Below, one piece after another: positions 26,348 to 35,394 of a stretch of DNA of 64,000 nucleotides. Position numbers and translations under genes: made by a program. The stretch comes from Spirochaetota bacterium. GTDB taxonomy: Bacteria; Spirochaetota; Spirochaetia; Treponematales; Rectinemataceae. The DNA is taken from NCBI GenBank assembly GCA_029265255.1, contig JAJUJQ010000001.1:1-64000 (forward strand), read 5' to 3'. Each line of letters begins with the position of its first letter. Position 1 is the first letter of the stretch. The notes under the pieces were generated by a model. It searched no databases. It worked only from the letters and a program-made list of their open reading frames with translations, and was not told the origin of the DNA.

Positions 26348-28561
26348 GTGAAAAGAATTGAATTGCTCGCGCCAGCTGGTTCTCCTGAGGCGCTGGACGC
26401 TGCGATCGGCGAAGGCGCTGACGCGGTATATCTTGGTCTGCGTTCGTTTAACGCGAGGATGCGGACGACGAATTTCGCCTTCAATCAGTTCGAGGCGGCG
26501 GTAGAAGCGTGTCATGAACGCCAGCGAAAGGTCTATGTGACCGTCAACACGGTGTTCGAGGATCGCGAATCGGACCGCATGTGGCAGTTTCTGGAATATC
26601 TCGCCTCGGTGGGGCCGGATGGCGTCATTGTCCAGGATGCCGGAGTCGCCAGGATGGTCCGCGATCACTTCCCTTCGCTGCATCTACATGCCTCAACCCA
26701 GATGAATGTCGCTTCCTCCGCGGGCTGCAACCTGCTCTCGCGCAATGGATTCAAGCGTGCGGTACTGGCGCGGGAGCTTTCGCTGGATGAGATTCGGCAT
26801 ATCCGTCAGAATACTTCGCTCGAGCTCGAATTTTTTGTGCACGGAGCGCTCTGCGTCAGCGCGTCGGGTCTATGTCTGTTTTCGAGCTATCTCGGCGGGA
26901 AGAGCGCGAATCGCGGCGCTTGTACGCAAGCATGCCGGCGATTGTACGAAACCGAATCGCACTCAGGCTATTTCTTCTCGCCGGATGACCTCCAGCTGGT
27001 TGAGCATGTACCGGCGCTTGTCGAGGCGGGTATCAACGCGCTCAAGATCGAGGGACGGATGAAATCCGCCGAGTATGTCGGCACGGTGGTGGCGGCCTAT
27101 CGCGCGCTCCTCGATTCGATTCAAATTGATCCTGAACGGGCGGTGCTCAAGGCAAAAGCCATGCTGCAGGCGGATTTTGCCCGCCGGAAAACCGATTTCT
27201 TCATCACCGGCAAGCCCGATCTGTATATTCATCCCGACCAGACGGGAGGAACCGGAATTTCGCTCGGAAAAATCCGCGACGCGCGGACTATCGACGGCCA
27301 GCGCTGGGCCCTGCTGAGGAGTTACGAAGGTCTTGCGGAACGCGATTCCGTGCGCATTCATCGTGCGGATGATTCCGGACGCATCACCGCGCGGATTCAA
27401 GGCATACGATACGTGCCGGAAGGCATGCTCATCAAGGTTGATGGCGATTGGCGCCAGAATGATGACGTATATCTGATACAGACGGCGGCCATGACGAGAC
27501 GCTACCACCATGTGCTGCCACAGAAACTCGACCGCTTCCACAAATTTCCAAGTCACAACCTGGCTCCGCAGCCTGAGCTGCTCAGACTCGATCAGAAAAC
27601 GCTCGACGCGGCATTCCCCGCTGGCACATACATCCTTGCGGGAAAGGTTGCCGACCTACACGCGGCTCTCACCTTCAAGCCTAAAAAGGCAATGATTCTC
27701 TTAGACCGGTTAAATGCCGAAGCGTTGCGCCGCGCTGAACAATCCCTTCCGTTCAAGCGCGATCGACTCATCCTCTGGCTCGATCCCTATTGCGCCGAGT
27801 CGGATCTGGAGTGGCTCCAGCCCGAATTGGACTATTGGATCGAGCAGGGAGTCACCACGATCGTCGCGAATAATATTGCGCATTTCGGCCTTTTGCGGGG
27901 CAGGAATGTCTTCATTGCGGCAGGTCCCTGGCTCTATACATTCAACCAGTGGGCGATTGCCTGGTATCTCGCCCAGGGAGCCAAGGCGGTGATTCCGCCG
28001 CTGGAAATCTCGCGCCAGAATCTGTACCGACTGACGGAGCATCTGCCGGCGACATTCTTCATGCCGGTGATTTTTGCCTATCCCGCCTTGTTCCGTATTA
28101 GGAGCGATCTCTCTTCAATCTATTCGGAACGGCGTTTCGAGGATCGGGAAGGGAATGTCTTCCAGCTGGAAGGCCGCCGCGACTACTCGATAGTCTTTCC
28201 GCAACAACCATTCTCGCTTGTCGACGTGGTACCCAACCTGAAAAAGCAGGGTTTCAGCCGTTTCATTATCGATTTGACGGGAGCCGATCCCGCGCGAGGC
28301 TTGTATCGGGATATCGCCCGCGCGGCCGAACAGTATCGGCCTTTGCCCGGTACGACCCGCTTCAATTGGAAGGATGGATTCTGGAGCGATGAGATTACGC
28401 GGACCACCGGCTCGCAGGAGAGCTCCGCGAAAGGGGAGAGACCTCGCGAAGATCGTTACAAGGCAGCTCCGGAAAAGCGAAGCGCATCCACGCGGGGTGC
28501 TGCACCAGCAAAACCACCTCGTACCCCTTCTACCAGAGCTAAGAGAAAATCGCGCGCGTGA
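26348..28561 (+). CDS. U32 peptidase family protein, probable RNA-hydroxylation enzyme
   Basis: 737 residues from GTG 26348, with AAGGA five bases upstream; the frame is open from 26195. It starts IELLAPAGSPEALDAAIGEG and carries the U32 signature around 160-200: FFVHGALCVSASGLCLFSS and then SANRGACTQACRRLYE, giving four cysteines. U32 proteins were named as collagenases, but characterised members (RlhA, TrhP/TrhO) act in prephenate-dependent hydroxylation of 23S rRNA or tRNA. The size and the SANRGACTQ form are more like RlhA than the short TrhP. The extra C-terminal region ends in a basic low-complexity tail (RKSRA end). Family certain, substrate inferred. Confidence 0.88.
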   Translation: MKRIELLAPAGSPEALDAAIGEGADAVYLGLRSFNARMRTTNFAFNQFEAAVEACHERQRKVYVTVNTVFEDRESDRMWQFLEYLASVGPDGVIVQDAGVARMVRDHFPSLHLHASTQMNVASSAGCNLLSRNGFKRAVLARELSLDEIRHIRQNTSLELEFFVHGALCVSASGLCLFSSYLGGKSANRGACTQACRRLYETESHSGYFFSPDDLQLVEHVPALVEAGINALKIEGRMKSAEYVGTVVAAYRALLDSIQIDPERAVLKAKAMLQADFARRKTDFFITGKPDLYIHPDQTGGTGISLGKIRDARTIDGQRWALLRSYEGLAERDSVRIHRADDSGRITARIQGIRYVPEGMLIKVDGDWRQNDDVYLIQTAAMTRRYHHVLPQKLDRFHKFPSHNLAPQPELLRLDQKTLDAAFPAGTYILAGKVADLHAALTFKPKKAMILLDRLNAEALRRAEQSLPFKRDRLILWLDPYCAESDLEWLQPELDYWIEQGVTTIVANNIAHFGLLRGRNVFIAAGPWLYTFNQWAIAWYLAQGAKAVIPPLEISRQNLYRLTEHLPATFFMPVIFAYPALFRIRSDLSSIYSERRFEDREGNVFQLEGRRDYSIVFPQQPFSLVDVVPNLKKQGFSRFIIDLTGADPARGLYRDIARAAEQYRPLPGTTRFNWKDGFWSDEITRTTGSQESSAKGERPREDRYKAAPEKRSASTRGAAPAKPPRTPSTRAKRKSRA

Positions 28562-28565
28562 CAAC

Positions 28566-28594
28566 TTGACTGTTGGTTGCTCGGGATATACTTT
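28566..28594 (+). promoter_or_regulatory. Promoter of the IclR-type regulator
   Basis: TTGACT (28566-28571) with TACTTT at 17 bases (28589-28594) or TATACT at 15 bases (28587-28592). It begins five bases after the U32 gene stop, so the regulator has its own transcript. Confidence 0.5.
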
Positions 28595-28647
28595 AATTGA
28601 AACGGGATTTCGTTTTCTGACACGTATCATCCAGGTGGAGTGAGCTC

Positions 28648-29418
28648 ATGAGCGAATCGGCAGGCAAGGCGTTCGACATTCTCTTCTATCTCGCGGAGGT
28701 TGGGGAAGGTGTTTCTCTGGCTCGCCTATCCAAGGAAACCGGCATGAACAAGGCGACCGCCCTTCGTTATCTTAATGTCCTGGAAGCCAAGGGTGTGGTT
28801 GAGCGCTGCCAGCAGGGCTGGACGCTGGGGCTTTCGCTCTTCGAGCTTGGCAGCCGCGTCCCGGTCCGTCTGCTCGTTGCAGAAAAAGTGCGTCCCATCA
28901 TCGAACGCCTGGCCCGTGAAACCGGCGAGTCTGTCAATCTCGCTTACCTGGCAGGTGACACGGCGATCTATCTCGATCGTGCCGAAGCGAACCGCAGTCT
29001 CCGCATGCGTTCCATGCCGGGGGACCGGTTACCGCTCTACTGCACCGGCGTCGGAAAAGCCATTCTCTCCCAGCTTTCGGAAGAGCGCATGCGCGCGATT
29101 CTGGGGCACAGTCCTCTCCCTCGCATCACCGAATTCACCTTGACCGAACCGGAGGATATCATTCGGGAAGCGATCCGGGCACGAGAAATCGGCTATGGTG
29201 TCGACCGCGAAGAGTTCGAGGTCGGCCTTACCTGTTACGCCATGCCGCTCAGGATGCCTGGCTCGGATTTTGTCGGGGCTATTTCGGTCTCTGGCCCCAC
29301 CGCGCGCATGAAAAATCCCGAAATTCGGGAACGTTTCCTCGCGTTGCTCCGCCAAGCGGTGCAGGATGCTACCGACATGCTGACACGGCATCATTTCGAG
29401 GAGCATCGCGAGGATTGA
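28648..29418 (+). CDS. IclR-family transcriptional regulator
   Basis: 256 residues. The N-terminal winged helix-turn-helix (SLARLSKETGMNKATALRYL, about residues 25-44) is followed by the IclR effector domain (about 75-245) with YLAGDTAIYLDRAE, LPLYCTGVGKAILSQL and the segment YGVDREEFEVGLTCYAMPL, which is typical. Such proteins bind small aromatic or carboxylic ligands. The start ATG follows GGTGGAGTGAG. No catabolic operon is adjacent: upstream is the U32 gene, downstream the convergent ssb gene. The target is therefore unknown, possibly itself. Confidence 0.93.
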   Translation: MSESAGKAFDILFYLAEVGEGVSLARLSKETGMNKATALRYLNVLEAKGVVERCQQGWTLGLSLFELGSRVPVRLLVAEKVRPIIERLARETGESVNLAYLAGDTAIYLDRAEANRSLRMRSMPGDRLPLYCTGVGKAILSQLSEERMRAILGHSPLPRITEFTLTEPEDIIREAIRAREIGYGVDREEFEVGLTCYAMPLRMPGSDFVGAISVSGPTARMKNPEIRERFLALLRQAVQDATDMLTRHHFEEHRED

Positions 29419-29427
29419 GCTGAAGTC

Positions 29428-29862
29428 TCAGAATACGGCTTCGGGTGCTACCTCCTTGCGGCGGGTTCCCTGCGCATCGAAATCCTGGCTTCCTTCCAAC
29501 TGCTGCTTCTCCTGGATCGCCGAGGCGCTCTTTGCCTGCGGTTTGAATTCCACATGTTCCGCGACGATCTTGACGCGGGCGTGAGACTTCCCTTCCATAT
29601 CCGTCCATCGATCCTGCTTGAGCCTGCCGACTACTCGTACGCCACGGCCTTTTTTCAGGTTCTGCGCGCACGTGGTGCCGAGCCGCGCCCATGCTTCAAC
29701 ATCAAAATAGGAAACCTCATTCTCGTATTTCTGATCCGCGATTTTGTAGCTTCGATTGGTGGCAAGCGTAAAATCACACACCTGATTGCCCGAAGGGGTG
29801 GTATGTAGGTTTGGATCCCTCACGAGATTTCCTTCTACCAAAATGCTGTTCAGATGGTTCAT
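29428..29862 (-). CDS. ssb: Single-stranded DNA-binding protein
   Basis: 144 residues from ATG 29862, with AGGAGG five bases upstream; the longer frame to 29928 is not used. The OB fold is clear: LNSILVEGNLVRDPNL, FTLATNRSY, YFDVEAWARLGTTCAQNLKKG, VRVVGRLKQDRW. Typical bacterial SSB ends in an acidic, aspartate-rich tip with a terminal proline-phenylalanine that recruits repair and replication proteins. Here the tail is short and ends RRKEVAPEAVF, keeping only the final Phe. This could be a secondary SSB copy with the main one elsewhere. Nothing else in the window belongs to replication. Confidence 0.93.
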   Translation of the reverse strand: MNHLNSILVEGNLVRDPNLHTTPSGNQVCDFTLATNRSYKIADQKYENEVSYFDVEAWARLGTTCAQNLKKGRGVRVVGRLKQDRWTDMEGKSHARVKIVAEHVEFKPQAKSASAIQEKQQLEGSQDFDAQGTRRKEVAPEAVF

Positions 29863-29978
29863 ACGACCTCCTTGCCGAATCGTGATTGGCAGGGTATCCG
29901 GGCACCAAGGTGCCTCGATCGCCCGCACTGAATAATCGCTCCGGCATAAAGGCTCTGATTCAACTGCCGAAAAAAGAA

Positions 29979-29987
29979 TGCTAAAAT
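29979..29987 (+). promoter_or_regulatory. Leaderless-type extended -10 of purB
   Basis: TGC-TAAAAT at 29979-29987, with only six bases to ATG 29994 and no Shine-Dalgarno. The transcription start should coincide with the start codon. A poor -35 (TTCAAC) lies 17 bases upstream. Confidence 0.5.
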
Positions 29988-29993
29988 GTACAC

Positions 29994-31391
29994 ATGGATA
30001 GCTTCAGCATTTTCCAATCACCCTTTTCCTGGCGTTACGGTTCGCCCGCCATGCGTTCCATTTGGAGCGAGGAATACAAACGCCGCCTGTGGCGCCGCAT
30101 CTGGATTGCCCTTGCCAGAGTGGAATCGCGTTACGGTATCGCAAGCCCTTCGCAGGTCGAGGAGCTCGAGTCGCACGCCGATGAAATCGACATGATAAAG
30201 GCTCATGCCATCGAGGAGGAGATACGACACGACCTTATGGCGGAGCTCCGTACCTTCGCCTCTCAGTGCCCCACTGCTGGCGGCGTTCTTCATATGGGCG
30301 CCACTTCCATGGATATCGAAGACAACGCTGATGCCATCCGCATCCGGGAGAGCCTGAGACTTATTAGAACCAGCCTGCAGAAGTTACTGGAAGCGCTCGC
30401 CGATAAAGCGGAGCGCTTCGCGGAGCTCCCCGCGATGGCCTTTACGCATCTCCAGCCTGCTGAACCTACGACCCTTGGGTACCGCTATGCCTGTTATGCT
30501 CAGGACCTGTACGATAGCTGTCTCCGCCTCGACGCGCTCATGCCGTACATCAGGGGCAAGGGATTCAAGGGGGCGGTCGGCACCTCGGCCGCCTATGGCG
30601 AACTGATCGGCGTGGAACACCTTGATGCATTCGAGGAAGAGCTTTCCACGGAACTGGGGATCGCGTTTTTCGCGGCGTCATCACAGACCTATCCGCGCGT
30701 CCAGGATTACCGGGTTCTTTCTATCCTCGCGGAAATCGCGGCTGTCGTTCATAAAATGGCCTTTGACTTCCGAGTTCTTCAGATGCCACCCATTGGAGAG
30801 CTTGCGGAACCCTTTGGCTCGCGGCAAATCGGTTCCTCCGCTATGCCCTTCAAGCGAAATCCCATCGAAGCGGAAAAAATCGATTCGCTGGCTCGTCTGC
30901 TCTCATCATGGCCTGCCGTCGCGTGGGGAAATGCAGCGCTGTCGGGCCTGGAGCGCACCCTCGACGACTCGGCCAACAGGCGGGTCGTACTGCCGGAAGC
31001 CTTCCTCGCCTGCGACGAGATACTCCGTGCGATGCTGAAGATCGTCGAAAAGCAGACGATTGATGAAGACGCGCTGGCTCGCAATGTCGCAACCTATGCC
31101 CCGTTTGCCGCTACCGAGCGTGTGCTCATGGCGATGTCGCGCCGCGGAGGCGACCGCCAAGAAACCCATGAGCGCCTAAGGGATCTCGCCATGCAAGCAT
31201 GGGATGCGGTACGAAGCGGCAGGCCCAATCCACTCATGGACCTGATCCGCGCTGATTCATTCTTCGCATCGATACTGGGCAAGGATGAGATAGAATCACT
31301 GTTCGATGTGCGTGGATACTTTGGAGCCGCCGCAGACCGGGCGCGTCGCATGGCCCGTCTCATTCGCGAAAATTCCGCGGCCGGCGGCTGA
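29994..31391 (+). CDS. purB: Adenylosuccinate lyase
   Basis: Cleaves SAICAR and adenylosuccinate in purine synthesis. The 465-residue protein belongs to the fumarase/aspartase superfamily; visible motifs are HMGATSMDIEDNADAIRI (residues 99-116), MAFTHLQPAEPTTLGYR near 148-164, and the superfamily signature GSSAMPFKRNPIEAEK near 278-293. The starting sequence SPFSWRYGSPAMRSIWSEEY matches purB proteins that begin at their first Met. Single gene with its own promoter; exbB follows after 66 bases. Confidence 0.95.
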   Translation: MDSFSIFQSPFSWRYGSPAMRSIWSEEYKRRLWRRIWIALARVESRYGIASPSQVEELESHADEIDMIKAHAIEEEIRHDLMAELRTFASQCPTAGGVLHMGATSMDIEDNADAIRIRESLRLIRTSLQKLLEALADKAERFAELPAMAFTHLQPAEPTTLGYRYACYAQDLYDSCLRLDALMPYIRGKGFKGAVGTSAAYGELIGVEHLDAFEEELSTELGIAFFAASSQTYPRVQDYRVLSILAEIAAVVHKMAFDFRVLQMPPIGELAEPFGSRQIGSSAMPFKRNPIEAEKIDSLARLLSSWPAVAWGNAALSGLERTLDDSANRRVVLPEAFLACDEILRAMLKIVEKQTIDEDALARNVATYAPFAATERVLMAMSRRGGDRQETHERLRDLAMQAWDAVRSGRPNPLMDLIRADSFFASILGKDEIESLFDVRGYFGAAADRARRMARLIRENSAAGG

Positions 31392-31457
31392 TGTGTCGAT
31401 AATTCAGATAGAGAGAGATATATTTTTCAAAGCCTACTCAGGCAGCAAGGAGTAGCT

Positions 31458-32108
31458 ATGCTGGATTTCGTAGTCAAGGGCGGACCTATCCTGTGGGTCA
31501 TCATGGCCCTTTCACTGGTAGCGCTCGCGATCATCATCGAGCGCCTTCTGTACTTGCGCCGCATTTCTATCGATGAGGAAAAGCTTTTCCTGCGCATCAA
31601 AACGAATCTCATGGAAGGCCATTACTCGGAAGCGCTCGCAATTTGCGATCAGAATGTGTCCCCATTCTCCAGCCTCCTCAAGGTGGGAATCGAGAACCGT
31701 CAGCAGCCGGAATATCTGCAGCGCGAGTTGCTGAAAGACGCCGCCACGCTCGAGGCCGCCAGCCTTGAGCGGGGTCTAGTCGCGCTTGGCACTATTTCCA
31801 ACATCGCGCCGCTGCTCGGCCTTTTGGGAACGGTAACCGGCACCATGCGCGCCTTCGGCGTGCTGGGCAGATTCGGCGCAGTAAGCGATCCTTCAGCACT
31901 CGCGAGCGGTGTTTCGGAAGCGCTTATCACCACTGTCGGCGGCCTTGTGGTCGCTGTGCCAGTCATCATGTTCTATAACTATTTCACAGCCAGAGTGAAT
32001 ATGATCCTTACCCGTCTCGAGACACAGGTAAACAGCCTTGTGAGCCTCATCTCCACGTATTCCGAATTTACAGGGAAAAACGGCGAAAAGCCCGCGAAGG
32101 AGGAGTGA
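31458..32108 (+). CDS. exbB: ExbB/TolQ/MotA family proton channel protein
   Basis: 216 residues with three membrane helices: residues 7-28, and a pair near 112-135 and 150-175 containing the conserved GLLGTVTGTMRAF and EALITTVGGLVVAVP motifs. With ExbD it forms the inner-membrane proton channel that energises TonB. AAGGAG precedes ATG 31458. The gene overlaps exbD by one base and is the first of a three-gene operon. No TonB-dependent receptor gene is in the window, so the client transporters lie elsewhere. Confidence 0.93.
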   Translation: MLDFVVKGGPILWVIMALSLVALAIIIERLLYLRRISIDEEKLFLRIKTNLMEGHYSEALAICDQNVSPFSSLLKVGIENRQQPEYLQRELLKDAATLEAASLERGLVALGTISNIAPLLGLLGTVTGTMRAFGVLGRFGAVSDPSALASGVSEALITTVGGLVVAVPVIMFYNYFTARVNMILTRLETQVNSLVSLISTYSEFTGKNGEKPAKEE

Positions 32109-32524
32109 TGGTTCGAGAACGAAGGCTCAAGCCGAAGGTTGCACTCGATCTGACACCGCTCATCGACATCATCCTTCAGCTCGTCATTTTCTTCATGATC
32201 ACGACAACCTTCAGGACCGCGCCTGGCATCAATCTTCAGCTGCCGGGATCGAAGACTGCCCAGTCTGTGGCAACGCCGGAACTGCGGGTTATCGTGGTGT
32301 CCGCCAACGAAATCTATCTCGATAAGACAAAAACCACGCTTGCGGAGCTCGAGGGGCTCTTGCGAAAACGGGTTTCCGGCTCTGATGCGAAGCAGATCCG
32401 CGCTGTGCTGGAAGGCCAGTCGGGCGCGGAATATCAGCTCATCATCTCGGTGCTGGATGCACTGCGCCTCAACGGCATTGAAAACGTAGGGCTCATCACG
32501 CGCAAGGAAAAGGTGGTGCAATGA
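32108..32524 (+). CDS. exbD: ExbD/TolR family protein
   Basis: 138 residues from ATG 32108, inside the exbB stop (TGATG). A single membrane helix (about 15-35) contains the conserved proton-path Asp in LDLTPLIDIILQLVIFF, followed by a periplasmic domain of about 100 residues. Partner of ExbB. The gene overlaps tonB by four bases (ATGA). Confidence 0.93.
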   Translation: MVRERRLKPKVALDLTPLIDIILQLVIFFMITTTFRTAPGINLQLPGSKTAQSVATPELRVIVVSANEIYLDKTKTTLAELEGLLRKRVSGSDAKQIRAVLEGQSGAEYQLIISVLDALRLNGIENVGLITRKEKVVQ

Positions 32525-33540
32525 CCCAGGCGCTCTCCTATGCAGCACGTGAACAGCGGAGACGGTCGCTCATTGCTTGGTCGATTGCGGTAGCGCTCTA
32601 TCTATGCGCGTTTGCGGCTGCCCTGCTGTTCGAAAGGATTTTTCCCGCACCACAGGAAATCTCGAACAGGACTCTGATTGTCAACATCCAGGGTCCAATC
32701 GTCAACGACACAGGCAGAGGTTCGCCCATCGAGAAGAAGGACGCGGTGAGCGAAGCACGGCCGGCTCCCCCTCCCGCTCCCGCGAAGACCGAGAAGCCTG
32801 CGGCAAAACCCTCGCCTGCACCCGTTTCCCAGGCTGTTACTCCCGCTGTCGAAGCGCCCAAGACGCCAGCGCTTCCTACGACGCCCGCGGTTCAGGAACC
32901 CGCTGAACCCTGGATACCCGGTCCCCGCGCCCCAGGCTCGCGAGTGAGTTCAAGCGAATCGACCGTCATGTCGCCCAGCGAAGGTCAGGTCCCTTGGGGC
33001 ACAGGGCAGGCGGTGACCATTCGAAAGGCAGAAAAAGGGAATTCGGTGGAAACCACGCTGGGCGGCTCTTCCGAGACGGTGGGGCAGAATGTCTATTTCC
33101 CCATCTATTTGGCCATGCCAGCGCCCACCTCCGTGCCGCAGTCTCTGTTCAACGCGATACCGGACAAGGTGGATGCGCTGGGCAAGGTGCTGGTGACCAC
33201 GGAAACGCGCCGCCGCTTCTTTTTGGAGTATTACCAGCCGCAGGGTGACAGATATGTGCTCCGAAAGCAGCCACCTCTTAATGAACGGGATTATCTCTGG
33301 GATATTCTCGAGGATTCCGGCTACGATGTCGAACAGGCCGAATATAAGGCTGGACGTACGCTCAATCCGGTAGTTATCGGTTTTTCAATCACCAAGGACC
33401 GCAGGCTTACTGGTGTCGATCTGCTGCAGTCGTCAGGGGATCCGGAGGTCGATGCGGCTGTCCTGTATGGTTTCAGGCAGTCGTCGTTCTGGAATAAGAG
33501 CGGCGAAAGCATTCAAGGGCGATTCGTGTACCGCTTCTGA
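32521..33540 (+). CDS. tonB: TonB-like energy transducer
   Basis: 339 residues. An N-terminal cytoplasmic stub is followed by one membrane helix (about 16-40), a long Pro/Ala/Lys-rich periplasmic linker (about 75-150) and a C-terminal domain of about 130 residues that ends VIGFSITKDRRLTGVDLLQ, then SSGDPEVDAAVLYGFRQ. That end matches the pattern of the TonB C-terminal fold (a beta-strand, then S-G-x-x-x-x-D-x-A-A-hydrophobic). It is translationally coupled to exbD by ATGA. The domain between the linker and the TonB end is longer than usual. Confidence 0.87.
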   Translation: MTQALSYAAREQRRRSLIAWSIAVALYLCAFAAALLFERIFPAPQEISNRTLIVNIQGPIVNDTGRGSPIEKKDAVSEARPAPPPAPAKTEKPAAKPSPAPVSQAVTPAVEAPKTPALPTTPAVQEPAEPWIPGPRAPGSRVSSSESTVMSPSEGQVPWGTGQAVTIRKAEKGNSVETTLGGSSETVGQNVYFPIYLAMPAPTSVPQSLFNAIPDKVDALGKVLVTTETRRRFFLEYYQPQGDRYVLRKQPPLNERDYLWDILEDSGYDVEQAEYKAGRTLNPVVIGFSITKDRRLTGVDLLQSSGDPEVDAAVLYGFRQSSFWNKSGESIQGRFVYRF

Positions 33541-33591
33541 GGAAACAGGTTCGCGATCCATTATCCTGCGTTTTCAATCTCGCAAGCGCTG

Positions 33592-34674
33592 CTATTTCTC
33601 TTGCTCTGTAAGATCGGTAAAAAATTTTTCATCCAGTCCGGCGCGAAAAAACGCATCGACCACATGCGGTGCGAACTGGACTCCGCGCATCGTCCGTATC
33701 TCATCCAGAATCATTTCTTTTTGGAGCGCGCTCTTGTAGGAACGGGCGGTGGCCATCGCGTCGAGAGTATCAGCGAGCGAGATGATACAGGCAAGAGGAT
33801 CAATCGCATCGCCTGCTGCGCCATCAGGGTATCCGTTGCCATCCCAGCGCTCATGATGATGCCGTACCGCAGCGGCGGCCCTCGCGAAATGCTCGACGGT
33901 CGATAGGATCTGGGCTCCAATGAGTGGATGCATGCGAATAATTTCGCGCTCTCGCTCGTCGAGTGGCCCTTGTTTGTTGAGAATGCTGTCGGGGATGCCG
34001 ATTTTGCCGATGTCGTGTAGAAGCGCGGCATATTCGAGCTGCTCGATCTCGTTCGAATTAAGCAGCAATTCCTTTCCAAGCGCTTTGCTCAGCCAGCGGA
34101 CCCGCTCGCAGTGTCCCTGCGTATAGCGATCCTTGGCCTCGATGGTTTCAGCAAGCGCTTTCGCGGTCTGCATGTTCATCATTTTCAGGCGCTGATACAC
34201 ATTTCCCAGCTCTTGATAACTCGATTCGATTCGATTTTCCAACTCGAGGCGGTATTGCTCCCGCTTCCGTTCTTCTTCGGCTTTCTGGAGCAGTACGTCA
34301 CGATACGAAAAAGCCTTCTGGAGCGCTTCTCTGATTTTTTCAAGAGAGCTCGGTTTGACGAGATAGTCGAATGCTCCAGACTTCATGGCAGCTAGGCCGG
34401 TTTCGAGATCTGCGAATGCGGTGAGCATGATGACAGGGGTTGTGGGTTTAAGCGTCCGGATAAGGGGAAGTGCGTTGAGTCCTGACATGACCGGCATTCG
34501 TATGTCTAAGAATATGACATCAGGGTAGGCGTCGCCTGATTCGAGAAGGTCAAGAGCTTGTCTTCCGTGGTGAGCGACCAGGATAGTATAACCCAGCTTT
34601 TTCATGCTGAGAGAAAGGACTTTCTGCATGGCCGGATCGTCTTCGACGATCAGAATGGAGCGAGAAGCATTCAT
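33592..34674 (-). CDS. Response regulator with HD-GYP cyclic-di-GMP phosphodiesterase domain
   Basis: 360 residues. A receiver domain (1-120) has acidic pocket E11-D12-D13, phosphoacceptor D57 (FLDIRMPVMSG) and K107 in YLVKPSS. A coiled-coil (130-170) leads to an HD-GYP domain with GHCERV, the metal HD in LLHDIGKIGIPDS, HPLIGAQIL, and HHHERWDGNGYPDG; the GYP triad is intact, so hydrolysis of cyclic-di-GMP is expected. Its cognate kinase is not in the same operon, but the sensor kinase at 35348 lies 0.7 kb away on the other strand. Start ATG 34674; upstream is the methyltransferase-like gene on the same strand, 27 bases away. Confidence 0.93.
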   Translation of the reverse strand: MNASRSILIVEDDPAMQKVLSLSMKKLGYTILVAHHGRQALDLLESGDAYPDVIFLDIRMPVMSGLNALPLIRTLKPTTPVIMLTAFADLETGLAAMKSGAFDYLVKPSSLEKIREALQKAFSYRDVLLQKAEEERKREQYRLELENRIESSYQELGNVYQRLKMMNMQTAKALAETIEAKDRYTQGHCERVRWLSKALGKELLLNSNEIEQLEYAALLHDIGKIGIPDSILNKQGPLDEREREIIRMHPLIGAQILSTVEHFARAAAAVRHHHERWDGNGYPDGAAGDAIDPLACIISLADTLDAMATARSYKSALQKEMILDEIRTMRGVQFAPHVVDAFFRAGLDEKFFTDLTEQEK

Positions 34675-34701
34675 GAAGACTCCGTCCTTCGGAAAGGGGT
34701 C

Positions 34702-35394
34702 TCAGCGGATTCTCTTGGGAATCAGAAACGGTACTTCCCTTGCGTAGTCATGGTAATCCGCAAACTGCACAGGAAAAGTATACCTATCTTGTAAAGAAAT
34801 GAGAAGCAGGTTGCAGATATTTGTGAGAAAAAAGACATTCCATGCATTCGCACTCGCGTTCAGGACGGACAGGCCAAGAGTGAGCAGAAGAAGCCACCAG
34901 AAACCAGGGTGTCTGCACACGGCATAGCATCCGTATCGGTACACCTTCCCTGAGGGGATACCGCGCCGCTTGAGGCCGAGAGGGATCTCGAGGAAGACTG
35001 TCCAGATAAGCATAATGCTGCCGACGATAACAAGCGCCAGGCTTAACAAACGCACCGCCAGGATGTTCAGGAAAGGAATCGCTGGCGCAGAGGCGCGTTG
35101 CCCGAACTGGGCAAGCAGAATACCTGTCGCGACTGAGAGATAGCCAATTATCTGAACTGCGGAAAAAACGAAAAGACGGGATTGCGGGACAGGAGGCTTG
35201 GCGCGAACACGCAAATAAATAATCCATTCAGCGACACTCAGCAGCGCAAAGCCGCTTAAAATAAAAAAAGCGGATACCATTTGATAAATCAGTATGCTAT
35301 AGTAATGAAGATTTTTCCAGACCGGGTCTACGTTCGGGAGTAACTGGATGATTCTGGATGTTTCGTCGCTCATACCTGCGTTGTCGTTTCTCAT
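34702..35394 (-). CDS. Isoprenylcysteine carboxyl methyltransferase-like membrane protein
   Basis: 230 residues, four to five membrane helices. The C-terminal part has [20 protein letters not shown], the RHP motif of the ICMT/phospholipid-methyltransferase fold in which SAM is bound near the membrane. It ends with [14 protein letters not shown], like other family members. ATG 35394 (AAAGGG six bases before) or ATG 35373 are possible starts; either way its 5' end overlaps the divergent sensor kinase gene (start 35348), and the kinase promoter lies inside this gene. The methyl acceptor in bacteria is unknown for most such proteins. It may be co-transcribed with the HD-GYP regulator downstream. 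Confidence 0.75.
   Translation of the reverse strand: MRNDNAGMSDETSRIIQLLPNVDPVWKNLHYYSILIYQMVSAFFILSGFALLSVAEWIIYLRVRAKPPVPQSRLFVFSAVQIIGYLSVATGILLAQFGQRASAPAIPFLNILAVRLLSLALVIVGSIMLIWTVFLEIPLGLKRRGIPSGKVYRYGCYAVCRHPGFWWLLLLTLGLSVLNASANAWNVFFLTNICNLLLISLQDRYTFPVQFADYHDYAREVPFLIPKRIR
35295..35303 (+). promoter_or_regulatory. Extended -10 promoter element of the sensor kinase
   Basis: TGC-TATAGT at 35295-35303, 44 bases before ATG 35348, with GGGAG as ribosome site. It lies inside the divergent methyltransferase-like gene. Confidence 0.45.
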
